Made by a program: the position numbers and the translations under genes
The notes under the pieces: generated by a model
Databases searched by the model: none
What the model saw: the letters and a program-made list of their open reading frames with translations, nothing else
What the model was told of the DNA's origin: nothing
Shown: positions 45,901 through 57,213 of the stretch, one piece after another
Position numbering within the stretch: the stretch's first letter is position 1
How the letters are laid out: each line of letters opens with the position of its first letter
NCBI RefSeq assembly: GCF_037975245.1
Contig: NC_092562.1
Span: 7,231,501 to 7,295,500, forward strand
Direction: 5' to 3'
Length of the DNA: 64,000 nt
DNA from: Apostichopus japonicus
Lineage: Eukaryota > Echinodermata > Holothuroidea > Aspidochirotida > Stichopodidae

Positions 45901-47091
45901 TGCTCTTGACAGGAATAACCATCAAATTGAGGCAGGCCCTCCATGGTGCATAATTTTATAAATCTGGGCTTGGAGCTAGGCTACAGTAGTCCTACTTTTG
46001 CTATTGCTCCGCTCATGAGAAGTTGCATTTCTTTCGAGTTTAATTTTCTTGTGGGGAGATCTCCCTACCAAATCCATATTACACTAATGTAGGCTAAGTC
46101 CTATTCATATTTGCAAAGCTACCGAATCATAAACCAAACACATGATACCGCACACTTCCATACTGATCATGCTTAGTAGGCAAATATAAGTAGAAAAGCA
46201 TAAATAACACTTCATGAAATGTTCGGCCTAGGCTAGGCTACAGTTTGTACAGCAGCCTGCACTGCAGTAGCATGGACACTGCGGAGTTCGGACACCTAAG
46301 CCTTAAAACACCCCAAAACTATATCTCATGGTATAAATCACCTGAAACTATACTTGATATGGTTGGGTCATTTTGGAGAGAAAATAACTGTAGCTTCGTA
46401 GTTTTTCGTGCAATTGGCTCTTGCTGTAGGTTGTCTCATCGTGAAATCGCGTATTTCTTAGGGGTGTCCGAACTTCGCAGTGTACCAAACTTCGCAAAAC
46501 TGACTATACCTACTGTACTAGCCTATGTCTCTCGGTGTATTAGTTGCCTTAGTTTGTAGTACTCGTAGTAGTAGGCCTAGCTAGCATGATCTATTGAACA
46601 ATATAACAATGAAGCCTACGGCAGACCAAACACTTCGGCCGGAAAACAGTATGCAGTAGCCTAAATAGTAAATATATAACGTTAGTCGTTAGCATAATTT
46701 GCTGCCTACCTTCTCGTATGATCTGCCATGCCAGTAAATGCTCTGCGAAGGTAGCATTGGTCATTTTGTCAATCCCCGATCTCTGTTCCAGTAGATCGTT
46801 TTTGGAGACCCAGTCCACGTTTTATCGCTCACTGCTTTTGGCATTGGGACCCACAATAAAGCAACCTGTGCCTTCCACCTCAACAGCGCGGCGACGCGGC
46901 CGCAATATACATGTTACGTGTGTTATGCTACCACTGCATGAAACTGTGCTATATATTACGTATATTTACATACAGGGTACACTGTACACTGGCAGTATAT
47001 TACAAATACCGTGTCACGTGATTAACGGTGAACCATCGAAACATATGAAATTGGCCCGCCCTCTAAAAATTTCCTAGCTGAGAGTGTGCTT
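39967..47091. mobile_element. 7.1-kb TTAA-flanked transposon with ~24-bp TIRs, no recognisable transposase
   Basis: The left end AGGCACACTCTCAGTTAGG and the inverse of the right end, AAGCACACTCTCAGCTAGG, match over about 24 bp with two mismatches. TTAA lies on both sides (39963-39966 and 47092-47095), and the flanks together rebuild an interrupted MITE, which proves an insertion. TTAA points to piggyBac or Kolobok. The interior has only short open frames (longest about 128 codons), none with piggyBac or Kolobok motifs that I can see. It contains a MULE-like MITE, a C10 tract at 43727-43736 and otherwise AT-rich sequence. It may be an autonomous element with small decayed exons, or a non-autonomous element carrying foreign DNA. 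Confidence 0.8.
45165..45430. mobile_element. MULE-like MITE, 266 bp, 9-bp target duplication
   Basis: TTTAAATTA occurs on both sides (45156-45164 and 45431-45439). The inverted ends share GTGGCTATTCTTACGACTAG and continue to about 29 bp with one mismatch. Internal copies of the same motif (GTGGCTATTTTTACGACTAGGAGT near 45232) suggest subterminal repeats. A 9-bp duplication is typical of Mutator-like elements. It is nested within the 7.1-kb TTAA element and encodes nothing. It includes GGGTTAGGGTTAGG at about 45300. Confidence 0.82.
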
Positions 47092-47146
47092 TTAAGTTTT
47101 TAAAAATGGCAGCATGCTGTTTGGGGCGAGTCCTCAATGCCTTTAA
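47092..47146. mobile_element. TTAA MITE copy B, right half
   Basis: From TTAAGTTTTTAAAAATGGCAGC to GAGTCCTCAATGCCTTTAA it matches the right end of MITE copies A and C. It completes the copy interrupted at 39966. The outer TTAA is 47143-47146. Confidence 0.82.
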
Positions 47147-47394
47147 TGTGAAAGATTGGGCAGTAGATTAACTTGCAAATGAGCATTGTCATTTGTTTGA
47201 TTGTATCTAATGTTTGCAAATTTGAAGACTACATTCTACCAATTGTAAGATTTGTTAATGGGGAATAAATACTTCTCCTTAAATGTTTGGCATCAGTTGT
47301 TGTCACTTGATTTTTTGCTTGGGTGTGAGCTAAACAGCTTAATAATATGTATAATACGAACATTCAAATTGCCAGATATTTGATTTTCTGTTGC

Positions 47395-47990
47395 TGTGAT
47401 GAAAATGGCAGTGAAGTATGTACAATAAATTGGTTACTTTCAAGAAAATTTGCTCAATATTATTATACAAACATTATTTGATGCTATCCTTGAGTCCAGT
47501 GTCAGAAAATGAGGCAAGTTTTTCCTTTCCTTGATGAAGTTAAACCCTTTCATCTTTACCAACTGCCACTGAGTGTCCATTTGAAAGTCTCAAACACGCA
47601 ACTGCATTAATTAAAACATAGACTTTAATACTGTGGTTGCAGGACCTTGAGTTAACTACAAGAGTCACTCACCATGTTCATCTTTATCACAGTCTGTAAA
47701 CAGTACATATTATTGATGAAAATAACAGGGAAATATGTAAATTACTCTCACGAATATCAGCTCAATCCAATCATGATTTGATGCTATCCTTTAGTCCATT
47801 ATTCAGATGATGAGGCAGATTCCCTCCTACTCTCCATGATGAAAGTAAAACCTTATATTTTAACCAACTGCCACTGAGTGTCCATTTTAATGTTTCAAAC
47901 ATGGTGCACTGTGGTTGCAGGAACTGGATTTCAGTCTAAGAGTGATCACTCACCAGGTTCATCTTTATCACAGTCTGCTAACTGTGGCTT
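47395..47990 (+). repeat. Tandem duplication, two ~297-bp units
   Basis: TTTGATGCTATCCTT begins at about 47477 and 47774. Shared blocks follow in the same order: ATGAGGCA, CCAACTGCCACTGAGTGTCCATTT, ACTGTGGTTGCAGGA and GTTCATCTTTATCACAGTCTG. The units have diverged by indels. Confidence 0.82.
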
Positions 47991-50039
47991 ATCGATAGGG
48001 AAGCATACGGGTGGTCAATGAGCACCATTTGCTTCCGCGATTCCAAGTGAACCTTATCAAGGACCGTGCTAGTTTCCTTTGGGGCTCTTTGCCTATTGGG
48101 GTTAAGCCTGTGCCGGAAAATTGTTGGTACAGCCCCTTTCCTTAATTTCTTCCTTCCAGTAGCTTGATCAATCTTAAATAGATCTTCAAAGTGAGCCTAA
48201 AAGCCACAAGCAAATGATGCAAATTGTTTGGCATAAGTTCATTTAGGGGGTGGACATTTCCTACAGTTAGCCAACTTATAAGCTGGTACCCTGTATTATC
48301 ATCTAAGCAAAGAGATACACTGTGAGCATAGTAGATACATACTTGCTTAAGGTGGTGGAGACCAGTGAGGATTTTTTCTTCAGAGCACATATCACCTTTG
48401 AAATTGTAAACAAAGTGCTGACATTTTCAGGGAGTTGTCAATTGTCGCTGTCAATTAGGGAATGGGGAGTTACTGACACTAATGCAATGAGTTTCTGGGG
48501 TAAGTGCATTAACAATGTGTTCAAAGGTGAATCATACTGCTTCCACCCCCCCCCCCCCCCTCACCCCCAAAAAAATCCCACTTCGTTCGAAAGCACAGAA
48601 AGTTTTGCTTTTATAATCAAATACCAGTAAACACTGAATTTTCAAATGGGATCAAGTCTTGCTTAACATCAGTCATACGAAACCGTGCATTGCCCAGGCT
48701 AGGCCTATGCAATATTTGAACATTTGGAAATGAGCTTATGGGCATCCGTAGAATCTAAAACCGAAAACACGAACATATTTCCATTGGCTTCAACGTGCCG
48801 CTCGGAAGCCTTATTTTGCGTGCAGAAGTTTAAATTTTTAGTACAGCGGTTATATGACGTTTCCCGTCGTATTTATTTCAGGTTGGATGTAGTTTCGTTG
48901 TGACCAGGCAGCGTTTATGAAACTTAACAGTTCATCTAGTTAGATTGTTTACTATGGCCAATCTCAATGCCAAATAATTGTGTAAAACGGTCTTAGTTTG
49001 GCAGTGAGTTCACATGCTTTTGTCTGGATCGGCTGTTGATCTCAATTTGTGTAGTCTCTTCCACCAGTTTCAGCATAGCTAGGTCTTAAAAGTAACGTTC
49101 CACTTTCGTCATGCTTATGATTATGGGACAACTTGAACAAACCTGGCTAGGCCTGTGAGCAATTTTATGTTGTCTAGGCCAGCAACGGTTGGGTAGAATA
49201 GGGTTCGTTAACACAACAACGTGAAGAATACCAGTCAGAATACCAATACACTTAAGATGGGAAAACATCTCCTTAATTATTTCTTAAGGCATTTTCCTAC
49301 TGGCTATCAGTCATAATTCGCAAAGTATAGAACAATCTAAGGAGTTTTGAGACAAGTTTGCTATTGTTGCTGCTAGGTGCTCTTACAACCTCAGATTTTC
49401 ATTGTTTCAAGTTAAAATTTCATACTGCAAAGAAACATGACTTTCCAATGCGCTATTACGTAGCACCATGTATCTGCCTAACTGCCTAACCTTTCTTCAT
49501 AGAAAGTATTGATGTTGCAGATCTGTACATTGGAGACTTGAACAACAATCATATGCCTACTGGCAAGTGAAATTTGGCGAAAAGATATTTAGTCACGGTC
49601 GCCAAATAGAAAGTACTTTTAAAAATATTTGTCGAGGCCTGAAAACCTTGCAAACATGATTTCTCATGGTAGAAATCATGGATACTTTTCATACATGGTA
49701 TAATTGGATATGTCATATTGAGTACAAGAATCCAGCTGTTGCTTGTGAGGTCAAATCTCCTTTGAGGTCACCAGAGGTCATAATCTGAAAAACCTTTTAC
49801 ATGATATCTAACGATGGAAATCGTGGACCTCTAATACTTGGTGCGTGGATTCATAACATTGAGTACAAGACCCCTATTGTTTTTGGTGTATAGCCACGTA
49901 CAGTAGACTGACCTGTTTTTATCATGCCATTGTGTTATTGTATATGGTGGTTCGGGCCATTTCTATTGTAACAGCTAGTTCTGGTTATACTAACAACAAG
50001 AAATCTAGTGCACTGAAGTCATCGAAACCTCAATGCATT
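47991..50039. other. Intergenic DNA
   Basis: No recognisable gene. There is a 15-C homopolymer (48546-48560). The part at 49640-49880 contains two diverged copies of an ATGATTTCTCATGGTAGAAATCATGGA / ATGGAAATCGTGGA phrase followed by TTGAGTACAAGA, an old interspersed repeat. Confidence 0.5.
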
Positions 50040-50625
50040 TTGCATTCTGGTTAATGAATTGCACTGGCTTCCATATGTCACCTGCAGATTAGATTTCGTA
50101 TTCTCATGTATGTTTACAAATGTGTTCACTATCTTGCGCCAGTGTATCTTCAGGGATTACTTACCATTTACCGGCACATGCTACGTTTTTCTTCGGACAA
50201 ATCCTTACTTCTTGTACACCAGCAAGGAAGAAAATTGGCGCACAAGCATTCAGTTACATTGGTCCAAAGCTATGGAATGATTTGCCAACGACATCAGGAA
50301 CAGTCCAACGCTGCCAATATATAAATGTTGTTTGAAGACGTATTTGTTTTCAAGTTAAATTTTTACGTAATATTACCTTTTTATAATCTCTTGTTTGTTA
50401 TAACCTCTTATTGTACTTTTTAACCTCCTATTGTATTTTTATTAGCCTCTTATCTCTTTTGTTTTCTTTGTGTGTGTTGGTATTTTAGGATTATTTTTAT
50501 TAGGTTATTATTTGTTTCACTGTATTTGTTTCCTTTTATCGTTTTATTTGTGAAGCGCTTTGATATTTTTTGTGATTTAGGGCTATATAAATGACGTATT
50601 TATTATTTATTATTGTAGTCAGGTC
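50040..50625 (+). pseudogene. CR1/L2-like LINE 3' end
   Basis: Reading across frames gives LHWLP..., then ILMYVYKCVHYLAPVYLQ (about 50099-50150), and SYIGPKLWNDLPTTSG (about 50250-50300). This is the conserved reverse-transcriptase C-terminus of CR1/L2-group LINEs (LHWLP ... LAPxYL ... PKLWNxLP). A T-rich 3' UTR follows, ending GTGAAGCGCTTTGATA...GGGCTATATAAATGACG and a TTATTATTTATTATT tail, as in L2/CR1 3' ends. The copy is 5'-truncated with at least two frameshifts. Confidence 0.82.
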
Positions 50626-52635
50626 GGTGTGTGTATGTGTGTGACACTTTAGTTTGTATTCACAATAACTCAACCAGGGAATGATTGATCCATGCCATAC
50701 TTGGTGGATGGGTGGTCCATAATGAGTTGATAAACCATATTGATTTTGGTACTCATATCATGAATATTAGTGAGGTCACAGGGTTAAACCTTATTTTCAG
50801 ATTGCAATAACTAGACAATCATAAGTCACAGTTTCATCACAGGTGAGTGTGTTATTGATAGGTAGCCTACACATGGTGATGTGTGTTGCAATTGATAAAG
50901 TGTGTATTTATGATGAGGTGTGGCTTTGTTTGTAAGGCAATTATTGTTCTTGCTTCATCATTACATACTTGGAGTGTTCCCTGTTAATCAAATCAATGAG
51001 CAGCAGCAAACCATGAAATGTTTTCATTCTGGTTGACAGTACCTTGCCATGCCAAATCTATTTGGAAATACCATAGCTGGTTGTCTTTCATATGTAAATA
51101 AGTGCTTTGTGCTTGCTTATTTCTACTTGCGGATCTAGTTGCTGGGAAAAGCAGCAATTTGTTTTGTCAGTATTCTAGTGATATCACTAATATTTGTGGT
51201 GAATAAATGCAATACTTGAATCTGGTGACATTGCAGCAAGAGGACTGTACTTGGTGCTTGCAATAAACTCAAGTCGCGATTAATAATATTTCATTAACTA
51301 TTATTCACAGATGGATGAAAATCCCCATTCTTGACAAGTTCATTATTAGGGAAGAGACTGAAATGTTGTCATGGTGCTCGCGAGCATAAAATATTTTAAA
51401 ATTATTAGATGAACGCAATTGCAAGTGATGCTATAATATCATTTGATGTTGTGACAACTATGTCACAAAGCTATTGCATTCTTTGGACAGGGTCACTAGC
51501 AAATCATGATGTTGTCACATGGAATATTCAAATAAGGTGACAAACAATCCTGCTACAATCCAAACCTATGAAGTGTTACCACTGGGAGGGGGTCCATTGC
51601 AACCAGCCTTTACACTGTACTTCTGTCAGCATGTCTACTGCACATATTGAGCATATGGGTATGTCCCCCCCCCACCCCTCCCTCTCATACCCTCACACTG
51701 GATGTGAATGACGTTGCAAGTGTAAGGATATAACATGATATTCAATGTACAATGGATATGTGTGAGGGTCCATGTTTGATATTAACACAAAAAACATGAC
51801 TATCTCTCTAGGGAAGGTGATTTATGTATAACATTTCCACTTTGCCCCCTCCCACATGCCCAAGTGTTTTCGTAGGGAAATCTTGGAAAGTTGCACCTAC
51901 AACAGCCCTCCTCATGCCAAACAATAGCCCAATCATTCATGTTTGGAAAAAGGCAATGCTCAGGCAAAACTCTTTTATGCACCAACATCATGCAGTATAC
52001 TACTGCCAAGGGGTGGCAGGGGTGGGGCAGTCAATAACCTCTCATAATTTGGTCTATATGATAGGATGAAACATCTCAACACGTTATGGCTTCAAGCTTT
52101 GAAAAATGCCAGGTTATGTATCTTACATTAATGCAAACAAAGAGGTATACAAGGCTCTGAATGTAAGTAGAAAATAAAGACTAAATGTGAGATAACAAGA
52201 GCGCCCTCTGTAATATTTGTTCTTTGGCCACATTTGCCTCTTGAGACATATTAAATCGGGCAAAGACTATAACCAATAGTGAGTCCCATCTTTGGTCTTG
52301 TACCAACAACAGAAGTTCTATGTCAACCTGCCCCCCCCCCTCCCCCCTAGCTTAATTATCCACCTTTACATTCACCTTCTCAATCTCTCTACAATACTTC
52401 ATTTGATCGTCCTAATAATTCTATCACAAACAGTTTTTTTATTGATTTTTATGACGATATATTGTGGAGCGGTATTTCAACGCCAATGTGAACTTTGCCC
52501 GACTGGCTTGAAATTCAATATTTAAATAATACAGACAAAGCTCATTTTTTCAATGTCATTTCAATTGCCTCCGACCTCTGGTTACTTCCTTATCTTTTTT
52601 TTATACTTTTTTTTAAGGTAGTTTGTGATATATTA
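50626..52635. other. Intergenic DNA
   Basis: No recognisable gene. The opening part (50630-50830) has phrases such as AATAACTCAACCAGGGAATGATTGATCCATGCC typical of an interspersed repeat. C homopolymers lie at 51665-51673 and 52331-52340. Confidence 0.45.
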
Positions 52636-53258
52636 GTTATTATACAACACCTAATTGTATTCTTGTCATTTGATTGGTCAATTGCTCGTTGATTGCATGC
52701 AAAATCCGCTCTATTCCACTCTATGAAATAGAACCATGGGTTTTACTTTTTTGTAGCACTTTTTTCAATGGTAAGAGAGCAGAGAAACCTGTCTGTTCAA
52801 ATCAATCTGTTGCATGAGAGCATTTTACCCATCTTAATATAAGATGTTGTATAAAACAAATAATGAATGGTTCCATTCGTGCAATAGTGCAAATATTTCA
52901 TGAGTTGAAAGATGTAATTTGTTCCATTTCAACTCGGCTGCGCCTCGTTGAATGGAACATTCCATCTTTCAACTCATGAAATATTTGTACTATTGCACTC
53001 ATAACCATTCACTATTTGTATATTATACAACACCTAATTATATTCCGGCCATTTGATTGGCCAATTGCTCGTCGATTGCATGCAAAATCCGCTCTATTGC
53101 ACTCTATGAAATAGAACCATGTGTTATACTTTTTTGATAGCACTTTTTTCAATGGTAAGAGAGCAGAGAAACCTGTCTGTTCAAAACAATCTGTTGCATG
53201 AGTGCATTTTACATCCAATTATATCCAAATTTGAAGGTGTTGTATAAAACAAATAATG
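52636..53258. mobile_element. Composite: two direct ~235-bp MITE units flanking a long hairpin
   Basis: Units 52636-52865 and 53021-53258 are direct copies with about 90% similarity by eye. They share ATTATACAACACCTAATT, GATTGCATGCAAAATCCGCTCTATT and TTCAATGGTAAGAGAGCAGA. Each has inverted ends (TATACAACAC at the start, GTTGTATAAAACAAATAATG at the end). Between them is a hairpin whose arms extend into both units. It has no coding capacity. Confidence 0.78.
52848..53031. repeat. Long hairpin, ~86-bp arms with CGGCTGCG loop
   Basis: Arms 52848-52933 and 52947-53031 are inverted repeats with a few mismatches and small indels. The best part is CAAATATTTCATGAGTTGAAAGATG and its inverse. The 13-bp loop is TCGGCTGCGCCTC. 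The arms start and end inside the two flanking direct units. Confidence 0.78.
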
Positions 53259-54202
53259 CATCGGTCTACCATAATATGCATTAGGAGGTTCAGCTTCCTA
53301 GACCTTTTTATTTAGACACAAAAATTAATCAGGCTAACCCTTATGGTAAACCTAGGGTTAGGGTTAACTTCCAGCGGCCGCCATATTTGTTTGGAAAATT
53401 CTTATCGAAGTAGAAAACCTTTCCACTTAATGCCGCACATAGAAATTTTAAATCCAACCAAGATTTGACTGACCTTAATGATTTTACATGCCATTCTCCT
53501 GCAATCCTGTGACGCTATCACAGTCCTTTGGAGGCTGGGGAAGTTTTCCGTAGAAACTATTTGTTCTGCAAGTTTCTATCGATTTTTATCCTCAGTTTCA
53601 AAATATTGCCACTTTAGCACTTTAACCCTCTTTAACTTCTAAACCGTAAGTGGTATGAGCTTCGGTCTGGAATATGTTGGGAACTAGTGACCCACTAAGC
53701 CATCAAATTAAAAGAGTGGACCCCCCCCTCTTACCAAATACCTTTGAGAAAACAGGGGTATTGGACTATATAGGCTACAAAACATGTGCAATATGGTGCA
53801 TAGCTGATCAGGTGAAGGTTTATATAGTAGGTTCGTGTATCTTTTTTTTTTCAGAATTAATATAATTATTTTGTGCACGTGAGATATAGGTGACCTTGAT
53901 AAGATCCATTGATCAAAGTGTGCATCATATTCCGGGTATTATACAGGATTACAAGGGGGTACAGTGAATCTGGTCTGGTAGATCAACACTTCGTCGTCAT
54001 TCCTACAGGCAAAAAAGGGGGGGGGCGTATTACTTTACCTTTCATGCCCTTTTATAATAAAAATGCTATTTTTATATTCATGCAGGAAATATTACAGAAA
54101 AAGTTTACTTTTCTGATTTTGTGTGTTTATTTTTGTGAGATTGGTATAATTTGGTATTCGGTAAAATGTCAATGACTAGGTTTTGTCAAACTTCAATTGA
54201 TT
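53259..54202. other. Intergenic DNA
   Basis: No recognisable gene. CCTAGGGTTAGGGTTAAC occurs at about 53350, and a short G tract lies near 54018. Confidence 0.45.
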
Positions 54203-54206
54203 TTGA

Positions 54207-54552
54207 AGGCATTGAAGACTCGCCCCAAACTGCGCGCCGCGCTCTGAAAAAGTTCTGCAAGGGAAGTTTTCTTCTTGTCGCTACAAAATGCAGACAGTAA
54301 TGAAACGTGACATCTTGTTATCTTTTATCTAGACCTGAGATGTCCATCGCTGCTATACACTGTGTTGTGGGTATTGACCGTAGCTGTATGTGTTGACTGT
54401 ACACTAGTGTCTAATTAATTACTGACGGTAGCAAGCTGTGTGTGTATTTTCTGGGATTGATGGTGGTGTCTAACACTTCTGTTACACCTCAGTTGAAACT
54501 AGGTAAGATTACCGGCATGAGACATTTGTTTGTGCGCGAGTCTTCACACCCT
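54207..54552. mobile_element. TTAA-type MITE, copy C (inverted relative to copy A)
   Basis: The 346-bp body has ends AGGCATTGAAGACTCG and the inverse of AGGGTGTGAAGACTCG. The right flank is TTAA (54553-54556); the left flank is TTGA (54203-54206), one base away from TTAA. It reads as the reverse complement of copy A and lacks the 26-bp hairpin found there. Confidence 0.82.
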
Positions 54553-54904
54553 TTAAGCGCAAACCGGGTTAATTAAGTACTTCATAATCGCACGTAAAGA
54601 AATGCAACACTTCTGGTTCATTGGGAGTAGATGCGGAAGCACTCCTTCCTTCCGCAGATTGTTCTCTGTTATTGTCATATTTCGAATCAGCCTGGTGAAC
54701 TTTGGTCCGGTAGTTAGCTATTCAAACATCTTACATCACTGCTCATTTATTAGCCGTGCTGCTGGGGTATTTTTCTTTATTATTCACTTTTCTTAAAGGA
54801 TGAGTACATCATTTACAAAAGGGAAATGATCAGCCTAGTAATGAGCAAATAAGAAACCAGAAAGTCAAATTGAGAGTTTTGGATATATCATGTTTGTAGG
54901 TTAT

Positions 54905-55727
54905 TCACAGTTTGGGCTGTAGTAACCTCAAATCAGTTTCGACCTTCACCAAAAACAATAGGGTACTGTTATTGATATTGATCATCAACCTACCAAGTAC
55001 AAATTCCCTGAAAGTTATATATTCTTTAATAACCATCATCCCATACATACACACCGACCATCACAGGGGTAATTCGGACTCTTTAAGTTATTATCCACGC
55101 CTGTCAATATCTAGTAGAACTGAGCAAACGTTTTGCACTTAGTGCAGACGCCTGTGACCTTTGGACTTGCTTGATCAGTTCCTTTGGGTATCGCTTATTT
55201 CTGTTAAAGCTATACGATCTTAGCTCAACAGATCTGCCAACTGTGCTTGCAGTGGCTTTATGAATTTATCAAATTTCGTCGCCAAAACGCTAAAACCTGG
55301 CTGACGTGTTTTGGCGGCTTTGAGTAGGACCGTACTGGCATATCAAAATAATATTGCTTTCTACAAAGACATTGGACAGAGAGAACTAAAGGAACTTAGC
55401 AACTCGGAATGCAGCACGTACAACGGTTTCGTTGCGACAGTTGTGTACCGATGCCTGATCTGCACAATGAAATGATATAGGCTTGTGCACCATGATCATA
55501 GTGCAGAAACATGTATGTGTGACAGTATGGTCGATGTTGGGTACCGTAGAATGGGTTTTCAGAAAACTACCTCTCTTGACCTCAAAGGAAATTTGACACG
55601 CATGAAATTCCACAGCAATTCTGTTCTCACAAAGGCAATCTACATGCTTAGTTTGTACATCAACAAAATTTCACTTATTTTTTTTACAAGATTTTCAGAC
55701 TTTCACCTCAAATGACCTTTGAAACGC
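54905..55727. repeat. Dispersed 'CCACCAAAAACAATAG' repeat, copy 2, and flank of the Ty3 insertion
   Basis: AACCTCAAATCAGTTTCGACC and TTCACCAAAAACAATAGG near 54920-54962 match the family at 39400 and 57880. A related AGACTTTCACCTCAAATGACC at 55697 runs directly into the Ty3 element, whose right flank continues the same family. Confidence 0.55.
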
Positions 55728-56271
55728 TGTAGCGACCTACTTTGGAATTTCAGTCATTGTCGGTTTTTACTAAATATCTCATTAGTCATTACTCTCGGGC
55801 AAATGGACATAAGCGATTAACCCATGACCCCGGGTTGTGTGACTCAACCGTTAGGAACGAGTCTTTGGCCAAAAAGAGGAGTTCTTCCCACGATATCATT
55901 CTCCTATCGAAATCACGCTCGATAACAAGTGTTTTTCAATTATCGCATCTACGATCATTTATATTGGAGTTTCCGCTGTTAATTCATATTAATTAGTCCG
56001 GGATCTATCATTAATGCATCAGTGCACGTTATTGGAATTCTTTGATTTCATTCTGAGGATCACGACTTTCACGACTTAATTATTAAACAACGTATTGGAT
56101 TAGTGGTTACAAGAGTATTTTGAGTTGTCCCGTTTCTATATTTTGTTATTAGGAAGAAACTATCGCTGTTCTGCGCCAGGCACCAGCGACGCCCTTCTTA
56201 TAAAAACTGGAACTGGTTAGAGAATTCTGTGAAGAAAAAAGGTGAGTTTATAAACGTATTAAAATTCACTA
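55728..56271 (+). repeat. Ty3 5' LTR
   Basis: 544 bp, no difference seen from the 3' LTR. A TATAAAA motif at 56199-56205 lies about 65-70 bp from the LTR end and may be the promoter TATA box, which would give a short R-U5. Confidence 0.93.
56199..56205 (+). promoter_or_regulatory. Candidate LTR TATA box
   Basis: TATAAAA in a CTTCTTATAAAAACTGGAAC context near the 3' part of the LTR, repeated at 57685-57691 in the other LTR. No other strong TATA box was noted in the LTR. Confidence 0.5.
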
Positions 56272-56274
56272 AAT

Positions 56275-56314
56275 TGGTGACCCCGACGTGATTCGAACAC
56301 GCAACCTTCTGATC
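56275..56314 (+). other. Extended primer-binding site: 40 nt complementary to the tRNA-Trp 3' half
   Basis: The first 18 nt, TGGTGACCCCGACGTGAT, are the tRNA-Trp primer site known from Rous sarcoma virus. Complementarity to tRNA-Trp(CCA) continues through the T-arm (TCGAACACGC), variable loop and 3' anticodon stem (CTTCTGA). It ends after the base pairing with nucleotide 37, next to the anticodon. From 56315 the sequence is integrase codons. LTR retroelements normally keep only 8-18 nt of tRNA complement. Confidence 0.88.
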
Positions 56315-57115
56315 GAGACCGTGGCCCGAGCGTTAGTCGAGCGATGGATAGCGTTGTATGGAGTCCCAGCTCTCATCACCACAGACCGCGGTAGTCAGTT
56401 TGAATCTTGTCTTTTCGCTTCTCTTACTAGGATCCTCGGAACGCAACGCACACGCACAACTTCCTATCACCCTCAAGCAAACGGCGTTGTCGAACGTTTC
56501 CATCGTCAGTTAAAGGGGGCTTTAAAAGCTCAAATGGACCCGACACACTGGGTAGACTACCTCCCGCTCGTGCTTCTCGGGATCCGGTCAGCGGTTAAGG
56601 TCGATTTAGGACATTGCGTCGCTGAAATGGTGTTCGGCACCACTCTTCGGTTACCCGGTCAATTTTTTGACGGGACGTCACAAATAGAGTCTTCTGATCC
56701 CTCCACTTATATTCAAAATTTGAAGGAGTCGATGAAAAGTCTCCGTCCGCTTTTGTCAAAGGAATCACGGCATCACACTTCATCTTTGGACTCTAACCTG
56801 CGGACTTGCTCTCATGTTTTCGTCCGCCACGACGCTACGCGGAAACCTCTCCAGCCACCTTACAATGGACCGTACAAAATTCTCTCACGTTCGGACAAAT
56901 TTTTCACCCTCGATATCAACGGACGACATGACACAGTCTCGGTGGATCGCCTTAAAGTAGCATACACAGATTTCGCCCTTCCTCCCGCACGAGATGCCGC
57001 GGAAAGCACGCCTTTTTTTCCTCCGAGCGTGGAGGTCGCCCAGCCACCGCTTCATGCGGCTCCCCGCACAACACGATCGGGGCGACACGTCCATTGGCCT
57101 GCCCGTTATCGCTAG
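56315..57115 (+). pseudogene. Ty3 integrase, C-terminal part only
   Basis: The frame starts in mid-integrase at ETVARALVERW. Numbered from the GTG at 56288, it has the second catalytic Asp at residue 33 (TTDRGSQFES) and the catalytic Glu at 69 (ANGVVERFHR). The N-terminal zinc finger and first catalytic Asp are missing. The C-terminal region includes a GPYKILSR segment as in gypsy integrases and runs to a natural stop at 57115. The first nine codons of the open frame read through the tRNA-derived sequence, so there is no real start codon. The frame is otherwise unbroken, which fits a recent deletion. The product could not catalyse integration. Confidence 0.9.
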
Positions 57116-57201
57116 ATTGTTATACTGAAATGATACATTTTCTTATTTTACATTCGCCTTCTTTCTGTTTATCGATCACTCGCTATTTTATTTCGTGATC
57201 T

Positions 57202-57213
57202 AGGAGGGGGCTA
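57202..57213 (+). other. Ty3 polypurine tract
   Basis: AGGAGGGGG followed by CTA lies directly before the 3' LTR, the normal position for the plus-strand primer. Confidence 0.8.

Noticed and set aside
46245-46818. Frames near the right end of the 7.1-kb element as transposase exons
   Set aside because: A donor-like AGAAG/GTAGG follows the minus-strand frame near 46710, but no transposase motif is visible on either strand.
55742-55996. Identical 84-codon frames in both Ty3 LTRs (also 57228-57482)
   Set aside because: An LTR-internal chance frame duplicated with the LTR; no known LTR product.
56275-56346. A tRNA-Trp gene on the minus strand
   Set aside because: Only the 3' half (nt 37-76 with CCA) is present; no anticodon, D-arm, 5' acceptor or box A follows, and CCA is not encoded in animal tRNA genes.
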